From Clostridia bacterium (GTDB lineage Bacteria > UBA6262 > WVXT01 > JAUXBS01), in assembly GCA_030619245.1 (NCBI GenBank), contig JAUXBS010000108.1, forward strand, positions 1 through 5,240: a stretch of DNA of 5,240 nucleotides, given 5' to 3'. A program made the position numbers and the translations under genes. Under the pieces are notes generated by a model, which searched no databases, was not told where the DNA came from, and saw only the letters and a program-made list of their open reading frames with translations. This document shows, in pieces, positions 1 to 5,240 of the stretch. Numbering within the stretch: position 1 is the first letter of the stretch; the number at the start of each line of letters is the position of its first letter.

Positions 1-1246
1 GGTTCGAATCGAGCAGGTATTTATAGCCGTTCTTCGGGCCGCCGATAAATTCATTGAAATACGCAAGGTAATGGGGATATATGCTTAGAGATGATAAAAA
101 GTACCATAAGCACAGGGTTAGAATTCCTGCCCGGATAGCTTTGGCGGGGTACGGTTTTGGCGGGTTTTTATCGCTTGCCAGGCCGCTTATCCATACGAAC
201 AGGAAAGGGTATACGGGCAGAATGTACCTCAGTCCCAGCTGCATGCGGCTAACGGAAGAAACCAGGAATACAGTGACGGCGGGAATTAGAAGGAAATAAT
301 CATAACCCGAGCGCGCTTTCTTTACGAGAAACATATATGCGGTTAAAACAAGAAACAGTATGGTTGGTATAGGCGTTTTTATGAGAAACGCCACCAGGAA
401 ATAGTGCCTCCAGCCAGTGTAAGCATGTTTACCCATAAGAAAGGTGGGATGCCCAGATAACTGAACGTAATTCATTGTGCGCCTCATCCCCTGTATATAC
501 TTGTCTATGGATACAACCCTGTAGCAGGCAAGCAGCGTAACGATGCCAATTACAAAGATTACGGAAAGCATAACCGCGAATTTTCGAGCGTCCTGCTTGT
601 TCCTTATGGCAAATACAATCATAATCATAATATAAATAGGAAGTATAATTACTGCAGAATACTTGGCAGCAAGGCATAACCCGAACGCGATGCCGTTAAT
701 AATAATGTATTTTGTGCTGGGTTTCTTGAGCAGCCTGAAAAAGAGATATATGGAAAGGAACATGAACATACTTATGCCCAGGTCCATCGTTACAAGCCTT
801 GTATTGGCAAGTATATTCGGGGAAAATGAATACAGGAACAGGGCAAACAATCCTGCCCGGTAGCCGTACATTTCCTTTGCCCAGCTGAATACAAGGAAAC
901 CCAGTATAACACCGAGCAGTACGATAGGTATCCTTCCCCAGAAAAGAATTTTCTCTACGGGCAGTTTATTCTTATACAGGAATTCATCGGCGAAATTCCA
1001 TTCTTCCGCTTCGTCCCAGTCTTTTCCATCCTTGAAGTCGAGGCCCATGAACATAAGGGGTAAGCCCGCGAGCAGTTTAATGAGAGCGGGATGTTCCGGG
1101 TTCATTCGGAAATCGCCTTTCTTCAGATACGTATAGCCCGCGGCAAGGTGAGGATTTTCGTCTGTTGTTGCGGACTTGTGCCGCATGCTTAAAACAGCCT
1201 GGAAAAAGAATATTATAAGGAATAAATATACTATTAGTTTTTTCAT
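1..1246 (-). CDS. GT39-like (PMT_2/GT-C) membrane glycosyltransferase, 3' end cut by window edge
   Basis: The 415 visible codons run open to the left edge. The product should be an integral membrane enzyme that moves a sugar from a polyprenyl-phosphate carrier to an acceptor outside the cytoplasmic membrane. Features seen: a hydrophobic first helix at residues 3-20; the loop motif TTDENPH (27-33, acidic pair D29 E30) followed by NPEHPALIK (49-57), typical of GT39-type first loops; a second acidic site VTMDLG (152-157); FLIKTP (287-292); GLRYILPVYPFL (338-349); and YLAYFNEFIGGPKNGYKYLLDSN (positions 393-415), where relatives continue with LDWGQ. About 8-10 membrane helices are visible. ATG at 1246 is the furthest upstream start, because TAG lies two codons before it; AGGA sits 11 bases upstream. 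The gene follows DUF192 by 34 bases and is probably last of the visible operon. Family assignment is firm; donor sugar and acceptor cannot be read from sequence. Confidence 0.9.
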   Translation of the reverse strand, partial: MKKLIVYLFLIIFFFQAVLSMRHKSATTDENPHLAAGYTYLKKGDFRMNPEHPALIKLLAGLPLMFMGLDFKDGKDWDEAEEWNFADEFLYKNKLPVEKILFWGRIPIVLLGVILGFLVFSWAKEMYGYRAGLFALFLYSFSPNILANTRLVTMDLGISMFMFLSIYLFFRLLKKPSTKYIIINGIAFGLCLAAKYSAVIILPIYIMIMIVFAIRNKQDARKFAVMLSVIFVIGIVTLLACYRVVSIDKYIQGMRRTMNYVQLSGHPTFLMGKHAYTGWRHYFLVAFLIKTPIPTILFLVLTAYMFLVKKARSGYDYFLLIPAVTVFLVSSVSRMQLGLRYILPVYPFLFVWISGLASDKNPPKPYPAKAIRAGILTLCLWYFLSSLSIYPHYLAYFNEFIGGPKNGYKYLLDSN

Positions 1247-1280
1247 GAATCGCTAATTCCTGTTTGCTTGCCTATTTCCT

Positions 1281-1652
1281 TTACGAAGGGGTGTTTATGT
1301 CACAGAGCGCCAGTTTATCCCCCATTTTAGTATTTGTCTGCTCTATGGTTCCCGCCGGCAATTCAATTACGCAATATGCTGCGGAGTAACAGGATGAAAT
1401 TCTGAATTGCTTGAGGTTTTTAACTGTTCTTATTACACTGAAATCCGCTCCTACAAAAACAATATCAATGGGAAACTTCATAAAGAAAGAGTGAACAGCC
1501 TGACATCGCGGTATGAGGAGAGCTTCTCCTTTTTTAAATGATTTCCTGCCAAGAAGGCCCCTGAGTCGCAAAAAGAATGTATCGGCTTCATTAGCTCTTG
1601 AAGCAATCGTGGTATTAGTGGTTGTATTGACTATGCTGATTTGGGATTTCAT
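1281..1652 (-). CDS. DUF192 (UPF0127) family protein
   Basis: A 123-residue protein of the DUF192 family, a small beta-rich fold with no established reaction. Family hallmarks in order: a beta-strand start with NTTTNTT (9-15), RLRGLLGR (29-36, the family's R-x-x-GLMxR element), HSFFMKFPIDIVFV (54-67, the 'F-W-M-K-n-T-x-x-P-L-D-I-x-F' core with L replaced by I), and IELPAGT (96-102) near the C-terminus. The domain fills the whole protein. Many relatives carry a signal peptide or lipoprotein signal; none is visible here, so it is probably cytoplasmic. The start chosen is ATG at 1652, which overlaps the upstream GH130 stop as ATGA and implies translational coupling. An in-frame ATG at 1706 would add 18 residues without family similarity and overlap the GH130 gene by 58 bases. 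No Shine-Dalgarno sequence is visible at either start. Its link to sugar metabolism rests only on operon position. Confidence 0.85.
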   Translation of the reverse strand: MKSQISIVNTTTNTTIASRANEADTFFLRLRGLLGRKSFKKGEALLIPRCQAVHSFFMKFPIDIVFVGADFSVIRTVKNLKQFRISSCYSAAYCVIELPAGTIEQTNTKMGDKLALCDINTPS

Positions 1653-2572
1653 GATTTTATGTTTACAAGTAATTCGGAAAGTTTTATTGTCGCAAGGCAC
1701 AGGCATGTGTCCGCTGCTCCATAGTATACGTAGAGAATGTCATTTAGCGCCACGGCTCCGTTGCAGTACACTACGCCCGGTCTGTTTCCGTTCTTTTCGT
1801 ATTCCTTTTCAGGTTTGAGTATCGGGGTTTTAGACCTGTATATGATTTTTGAAGGATCGTTCAGATCGGCTAATGCAAACCCGATACTCCTCTGTAAATC
1901 CGTATCCGAGGCATTGTAAAGGATCAGCCATCCTTTTTTGGTTTTTATTGGGGGCGGTCCTGTTGATAGTTTGTAGTATTCCCATTTTTCAGCGGGTTCC
2001 ATTATGGGTTTCATGTCATGCCAGTCTTTGAGGTTGTCGGAATAGGCCACCCATATATGAGGGAAAATCCTGTGATACATTACCCATTTGCCGCAAATCT
2101 TTTCCGGGAAAAAACATGCGCCCTTGTTATCCACAAGGGGTAGCGGGTAAAGCGGTTTTTCCCAGTTCCAGTTTCCTTCCATGAAATCATTGACAGCAAT
2201 TGACGTTAGAGCAATTTGAAACTGGGTGTATTTCCTGAAGGTAAGCCCGGGCAAGACACCGTAAGAGTTGTAATTCATGAACACCCTGTCGCCAATTATA
2301 GACAGTCTCGGGTCTTCACATCCCAGGCCTTCAAGTTCATTTTCAGGATTTTTCTCATAAACTGGGATATCTGTTCTTTTGCTGAAATTCATACCGTCTA
2401 CAGAGCTTGCATAACCAATGCAGGATACGCCGTCTTTTTTGTCCTGAGTCCTGTAAACCAGGTGCACTAAACCATTAAGGCTGATTGCGCCGGCATTAAA
2501 AACCGCTGATGCTTCCCATAAATGATTTTCTATGGGTTTTAGTATGGGATTGTTTTTATATCGTTTAAGCAT
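1649..2572 (-). CDS. GH130-family beta-mannoside phosphorylase or hydrolase, divergent second copy
   Basis: A 307-residue five-bladed beta-propeller enzyme of the GH130 type. Family members phosphorolyse (or, in some subgroups, hydrolyse) beta-mannosides; phosphorylases yield alpha-mannose 1-phosphate. Seen: N-terminal KRYKNNPIL (3-11) and WEA (19-21), FNAGAI (25-30), VYRTQ (39-43), the catalytic-acid block GCEDPRL with D87, DNKGACFFPEK (148-158), MYHRI (165-169), PPPIKTKKGW (206-215), and YYGAADT (283-289). Where phosphorylases and the adjacent copy have YHGV, this protein has YNAS (219-222), so the expected phosphate-contacting His is Asn220. The Asp of the NKD motif is also Gly151. Function may therefore have shifted towards hydrolysis or another substrate. 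No signal peptide, so cytoplasmic. It begins one base after the stop of its paralogue, without a Shine-Dalgarno, and ends in an ATGA overlap with DUF192. Family is sure; exact activity is open. Confidence 0.9.
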   Translation of the reverse strand: MLKRYKNNPILKPIENHLWEASAVFNAGAISLNGLVHLVYRTQDKKDGVSCIGYASSVDGMNFSKRTDIPVYEKNPENELEGLGCEDPRLSIIGDRVFMNYNSYGVLPGLTFRKYTQFQIALTSIAVNDFMEGNWNWEKPLYPLPLVDNKGACFFPEKICGKWVMYHRIFPHIWVAYSDNLKDWHDMKPIMEPAEKWEYYKLSTGPPPIKTKKGWLILYNASDTDLQRSIGFALADLNDPSKIIYRSKTPILKPEKEYEKNGNRPGVVYCNGAVALNDILYVYYGAADTCLCLATIKLSELLVNIKS

Positions 2573-2573
2573 T

Positions 2574-3503
2574 TTAAAATTTAGAAAGCAAATCGTTTAA
2601 CTTGCAGGTGGCTACCCCCGTGACCGTATCCGCTCCACCGTAATAAAGGAAAACTGTATCCTTGATAACTTCCGCGCCGCAGCTGAAAACTACGTTTTTT
2701 ACCGCCCCGTTCAGTTCATAATCAGTTTCCGGTTCAAGGACCGGGGTTTTATGTTTGTAAATGATTTTCTGCGGTTCATTAAGGTCTGTTATGAAATAAC
2801 CAATGCGGTATGTTTTATTATTATCGACACCGTGATAGAAAACCAGCCAGCCCTTTTTGGTTTTTATCGGGGGGGAGTTCACTCCTATTTTGAAATATTC
2901 CCATCCCCCGGATGTATGCATTACTATGTTATGTTTTTCCCATCGCATTAAATCATCCGAGAAAGCAATCCATATATGGGGTTTTATGCGGTGGTACATT
3001 ACGTACCTGCCATTTATTTTTTCAGGGAAGAACACGAAGTCCTTGTTGTCAACGCGGGGTAATGGGAAAAATATTTTTGACCAGTTCCATTTATGGTTAA
3101 TAAAATCTTTTATTGAAATAGATGTCATCGCGAGCTGGCATGACCTTACGTAAAGGTCCTTATTTAAATCCATCCCGGGGACCTTGCCGAACGCTGTAAA
3201 GGTAATCCATAACCTGTCGCCTATCCTGTTGATTCTGGGGTCTTCATAGCCGAGCATCTCAAAATCATTTTTTGTGTCGGCTTCCAGCACGGGCTCGGGA
3301 AACCTTTCGTCTATGTCAAAACCATTTGAGGAAGAGGCGTAACCGATTCTTGAAATGCCGCCTTTTTCGCCCTGCGCCCTGTAAAGGAGGTGAACCCGGT
3401 CTGCTTCGTAAAGGGTCCCGCAGTTATATACCATATATGCTTCCCACGGGTGTTCCTTAATTGGGGAAAGGATAGGATTCTTTTCGTATCGTTTAAACAT
3501 CAT
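2574..3503 (-). CDS. GH130-family beta-mannoside phosphorylase (glycosidase-related)
   Basis: A 309-residue GH130 protein and clear tandem paralogue of the next gene; the two align end to end with one single-residue gap and look roughly half identical by eye. The likely reaction is reversible phosphorolysis of a beta-linked mannoside to mannose 1-phosphate in the cytoplasm; no signal peptide. Motifs: KRYEKNPIL (4-12), WEAYMVYNCG (20-29), LLYRAQ (39-44), LGYEDPRI with presumed catalytic D88, DNKDFVFFPEK (152-162), MYHRI (169-173), SPPIKTKKGW (210-219), FYHGVD (222-227) with H224, and YYGGADT (287-293). K154, R172 and H224 occupy the spacing expected of the phosphate-site basic residues, so a phosphorylase is favoured. 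The start may be ATG 3503 or the adjoining ATG 3500; the latter matches the paralogue's start (MFKRY against MLKRY). No Shine-Dalgarno lies within range; an AGGAG is about 50 bases upstream. Linkage specificity cannot be read. Confidence 0.92.
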   Translation of the reverse strand: MMFKRYEKNPILSPIKEHPWEAYMVYNCGTLYEADRVHLLYRAQGEKGGISRIGYASSSNGFDIDERFPEPVLEADTKNDFEMLGYEDPRINRIGDRLWITFTAFGKVPGMDLNKDLYVRSCQLAMTSISIKDFINHKWNWSKIFFPLPRVDNKDFVFFPEKINGRYVMYHRIKPHIWIAFSDDLMRWEKHNIVMHTSGGWEYFKIGVNSPPIKTKKGWLVFYHGVDNNKTYRIGYFITDLNEPQKIIYKHKTPVLEPETDYELNGAVKNVVFSCGAEVIKDTVFLYYGGADTVTGVATCKLNDLLSKF

Positions 3504-3521
3504 ATAAGTAATATTTGAAAT

Positions 3522-3543
3522 AACACTATTTGAATTTAGTGTT
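3522..3543. repeat. Small inverted repeat in the leader before the first GH130 gene
   Basis: The arms AACACTA (3522-3528) and TAGTGTT (3537-3543) are perfect complements around an 8-base AT-rich loop. It lies 19 bases upstream of the GH130 ATG at 3503 and overlaps the end of the 43-codon small ORF, whose TAG is inside one arm. In the transcribed strand no run of U follows, so it is a poor terminator. It could be a weak RNA hairpin or a protein-binding half-site pair, or chance in AT-rich sequence. Confidence 0.3.
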
Positions 3544-3657
3544 TTCCAAAAAACTCCTATGTAAATTATTCAGTTTTTCTGACATCAGAACATTTGTTTT
3601 TATCATCGACAATATTATAACAAAGAATACGGGTTTTTTGAACCTTTTTACGCCCAT
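3526..3657 (-). CDS. Possible small membrane peptide, 43 aa
   Basis: An uncharacterised small ORF starting at ATG 3657, which shares its first base with the TAA stop of the upstream transferase (TAATG), an arrangement typical of reinitiation. The peptide has a basic start (VKRFKKP, 3-9), a short hydrophobic run VFFVIILSMI (10-19), then a polar, mostly basic tail ending NTKFK. It resembles a one-pass small membrane protein, but the hydrophobic run is short for a full span. No Shine-Dalgarno is clear; the preceding bases are A-rich. It resembles no family I recognise. The candidate promoter's -10 lies inside its codons 13-15, and a start at in-frame ATG 3606 would give 26 residues. It could simply be an open stretch of intergenic DNA; without conservation data it remains tentative. 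Confidence 0.3.
   Translation of the reverse strand: MGVKRFKKPVFFVIILSMIKTNVLMSEKLNNLHRSFLENTKFK
3614..3642 (-). promoter_or_regulatory. Candidate sigma70 promoter with extended -10, ahead of the GH130 pair
   Basis: Read on the minus strand, TATAAT (3619-3614) is a perfect -10 with the extended TGn just upstream (TGT, 3622-3620). At 17 bases' spacing is TTCAAA (3642-3637), matching 4 of 6 bases of the -35 consensus TTGACA. Transcription would begin near 3607, giving a leader of about 100 bases before the GH130 ATG at 3503. It would let the GH130-DUF192-transferase genes be transcribed separately from the upstream transferase. The surrounding DNA is AT-rich, which raises the chance of a spurious match. 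Confidence 0.45.
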
Positions 3658-5240
3658 TACAGGTTTTTTTCTTTTATATATAAATAACCATTCAGAATTA
3701 ATATTGAAAGCAGTATAATTATACTTGATACCCAGCTATGAAAACTGGTATGAAAAAAGGATGGAAGCACACAATTAACAATCCCAGCCACCTTCATTCC
3801 AAGAAGTTTCGTTACTATTATATTCGACCCATTTTCAGAGTTATACTGTAATATAGGATTTGAAAGCATGATAAATGAAATTACGATTGAATACGTAAGT
3901 AGAATATTCCAACAACTCTTGAACTGATTGCTTTTAAGTTTTTCGTATGCATAAGCAAGAAAAATGTATAAAAGGGGTACTATGCAAACCAGGTATCTCG
4001 CAGGAGGAGCCCATTCTCCCGTGGCGCCTATGGCATTTATTGTTATTGAGCTGTACTCCAGAAAGATAATTAAAACTATAAACATTGCGGGTATAGCCAT
4101 ATCCTTAATCATAATCAAAAAACCGAGCAGGCAAAGAATAAACAAAGGTGTATAAATCAATATGCCTATTTCCCTGTCAAGGATAAGCTTCATGGCAGAA
4201 TTTAACAAAAAATCAACATGAATACAATCCAGCGCGCTTGAGCCGAATCCCCTGCTTGCCACAGGAGAAATACTTCCATAGAAATTTAATGAATATAAAC
4301 ACAGTCCTGTAAATGAAATCACCATGGGGACAAACACACTTAAGTATATCAGGATTTTGCGTTTCATCATAAAAAACAAATATATTAATAGACCTGTAAA
4401 AGCAGGAGCGTACCTTATGTTTAGCCACGGCAGAATAATCATTGGCAACATTATCTTTAGATAATCCGGGGGAGAATTACCCGGTCCTTCGTATGTTTTT
4501 CTAAATGCATATATGATTATCAGTGCTGCAACTATTTCAGGATATAATTGGTGCGCATAAAGTGCCACTGGAGAGAGGAATGAAAAAAGAATACTCAACT
4601 TAAGGGATTTGTTTGTTTCCATGTTTAACCCAAGAAAAAGCAAATATAAGTTTACCGTAACAAGGGCTGCGAACATGTTCACCATTATCATTGCACCAAA
4701 ATGTTTTGCCAAAACGTAACCCGGGATGAGCACGAAACTCAACCCCGGTTCATGAAAAGAATACAGGTGCTCACGATTGGCGATATTTCTTTTATCTTGA
4801 TGTGGATATAACTTCATGTTGTAAAAATTGTAATAATTCTTTTCAGCATAGTTGTTTTTCAGGTCTAAATCATGGTCATATATTAAGCTGTGAGTTATCA
4901 TCATGTAATGAGGTTCATCGCCTGTTATGCGTCTTGTAGAAACTCCTATATTTACCAGAAAATATGCAAGGAATATAACAAAGAATAACTTTCTTGTGTT
5001 TAATTTGATTTTGCTATTAAAAATACCTGAAAAAACATGCTTAAACTTAAAAAACAACATAAGCATATACAAACCTGTTATTGTATGCAGCCATAATGGC
5101 GGCTTAACATTAAATCTGAAAATAAGAACAACGGGGATAGTAAAAGAAAGAAGGTATGTGTAACTATCGTATTTCAAGATGGTTTTTAGGGAAACTGCGG
5201 AAAGATATCTGCAAAACAGAGCAAAGGAAATCCAGGCTAA
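3657..5240 (-). CDS. GT-C membrane glycosyltransferase (GDEPHY type), 5' end beyond window
   Basis: A hydrophobic enzyme with roughly 10-12 membrane spans, expected to transfer a sugar from a polyprenyl-phosphate donor on the outer membrane face. Numbered from the TTG at 5177 (506 residues to the TAA), it shows three N-terminal hydrophobic segments (8-21, 28-44, 64-79), then the first-loop motif ITGDEPHY (84-91, acidic pair D87 E88), SLIYDHDLDLKNNY (97-110), SFHEPGLSFVLIPGY (140-154), YPE (212-214), LNIRYAP (252-258), REIGILIYTPLF (335-346), and GEWAPPARYLV (387-397). This pattern matches GDEPHYL-type ArnT/PMT-like transferases and differs from the TTDENPH enzyme downstream, so the two are distant relatives. 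The frame stays open from 5177 to the right edge (21 more codons, no ATG), and no Shine-Dalgarno precedes the TTG, so the real start probably lies outside. GC is about 35% in five rows counted, lower than the other transferase. Donor and acceptor are unknown. Confidence 0.85.
   Translation of the reverse strand, partial: LAWISFALFCRYLSAVSLKTILKYDSYTYLLSFTIPVVLIFRFNVKPPLWLHTITGLYMLMLFFKFKHVFSGIFNSKIKLNTRKLFFVIFLAYFLVNIGVSTRRITGDEPHYMMITHSLIYDHDLDLKNNYAEKNYYNFYNMKLYPHQDKRNIANREHLYSFHEPGLSFVLIPGYVLAKHFGAMIMVNMFAALVTVNLYLLFLGLNMETNKSLKLSILFSFLSPVALYAHQLYPEIVAALIIIYAFRKTYEGPGNSPPDYLKIMLPMIILPWLNIRYAPAFTGLLIYLFFMMKRKILIYLSVFVPMVISFTGLCLYSLNFYGSISPVASRGFGSSALDCIHVDFLLNSAMKLILDREIGILIYTPLFILCLLGFLIMIKDMAIPAMFIVLIIFLEYSSITINAIGATGEWAPPARYLVCIVPLLYIFLAYAYEKLKSNQFKSCWNILLTYSIVISFIMLSNPILQYNSENGSNIIVTKLLGMKVAGIVNCVLPSFFHTSFHSWVSSIIILLSILILNGYLYIKEKNL

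Noticed and set aside
1..10. GGTTCGAATC matches the T-arm consensus of a tRNA.
   Set aside because: These bases are the codons for the conserved LLDSN segment of the left transferase on the minus strand, and no acceptor stem, CCA or other arm follows at the right distance.
81..863. Open frames on the plus strand (81-299, 663-863) and minus strand (429-677) at the left end.
   Set aside because: All lie within the left transferase, whose own frame carries the continuous motifs; they are shadow frames.
1653..1706. Longer DUF192 start at ATG 1706 (141 residues).
   Set aside because: The 18 extra residues lie inside the GH130 coding sequence, show no family similarity and no signal peptide; ATG 1652 forms a clean ATGA overlap with the GH130 stop.
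2216..3460. Plus-strand open frames across the GH130 genes.
   Set aside because: They are antisense to well-conserved GH130 coding sequence and encode no recognisable domain.
3632..3649. GGTT-loop-AACC followed by a T run on the plus strand, resembling a terminator.
   Set aside because: The stem is only 4 base pairs and no plus-strand gene reads into it.

Overview
This 5.24 kb window holds one co-directional gene cluster, entirely on the minus strand and read from the right edge to the left. In transcription order it contains: a multi-membrane-span GT-C type glycosyltransferase (5' end beyond the right edge); a possible 43-codon small ORF; two tandem paralogous GH130-type beta-mannoside phosphorylase/hydrolase genes; a DUF192 gene; and a second, different GT-C/GT39-type glycosyltransferase (3' end beyond the left edge). 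Gene boundaries are tight: a TAATG stop/start overlap at the small ORF, a 1-base gap between the GH130 genes, an ATGA overlap into DUF192, and 34 bases before the last gene. This looks like an operon. A good candidate sigma70-type promoter with an extended -10 lies in the only sizeable gap and may give the GH130-DUF192-GT part its own transcription.

The host is a bacterium that cannot be placed confidently. The GH130 and DUF192 starts lack a clear Shine-Dalgarno sequence, and base composition is moderate but uneven. Five 60-base rows counted in the left transferase gave about 47% GC; five rows in the right transferase gave about 35%. There is no mobile element, tRNA, rRNA or CRISPR array. An uncultured-lineage genome is plausible, but that is inference only.

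A working model, inferred: the two membrane transferases use polyprenyl-phosphate sugars to decorate a protein, lipid or polysaccharide on the outer face of the cytoplasmic membrane. The GH130 pair has no signal peptides and so acts in the cytoplasm on beta-mannosides. Phosphorolysis would release mannose 1-phosphate, a precursor of GDP-mannose and hence of lipid-linked mannose; the reverse reaction would build a beta-mannan. One GH130 copy keeps the His of the usual YHG(V) phosphate-site motif and the other has Asn there, so the two probably differ in substrate or mechanism. The DUF192 protein has no known biochemical role here.

The most interesting points are the divergence of the GH130 pair, the unusual combination of two GT-C enzymes around it, and the 150-base gap that can be read either as a small membrane-peptide gene or as a promoter with leader.
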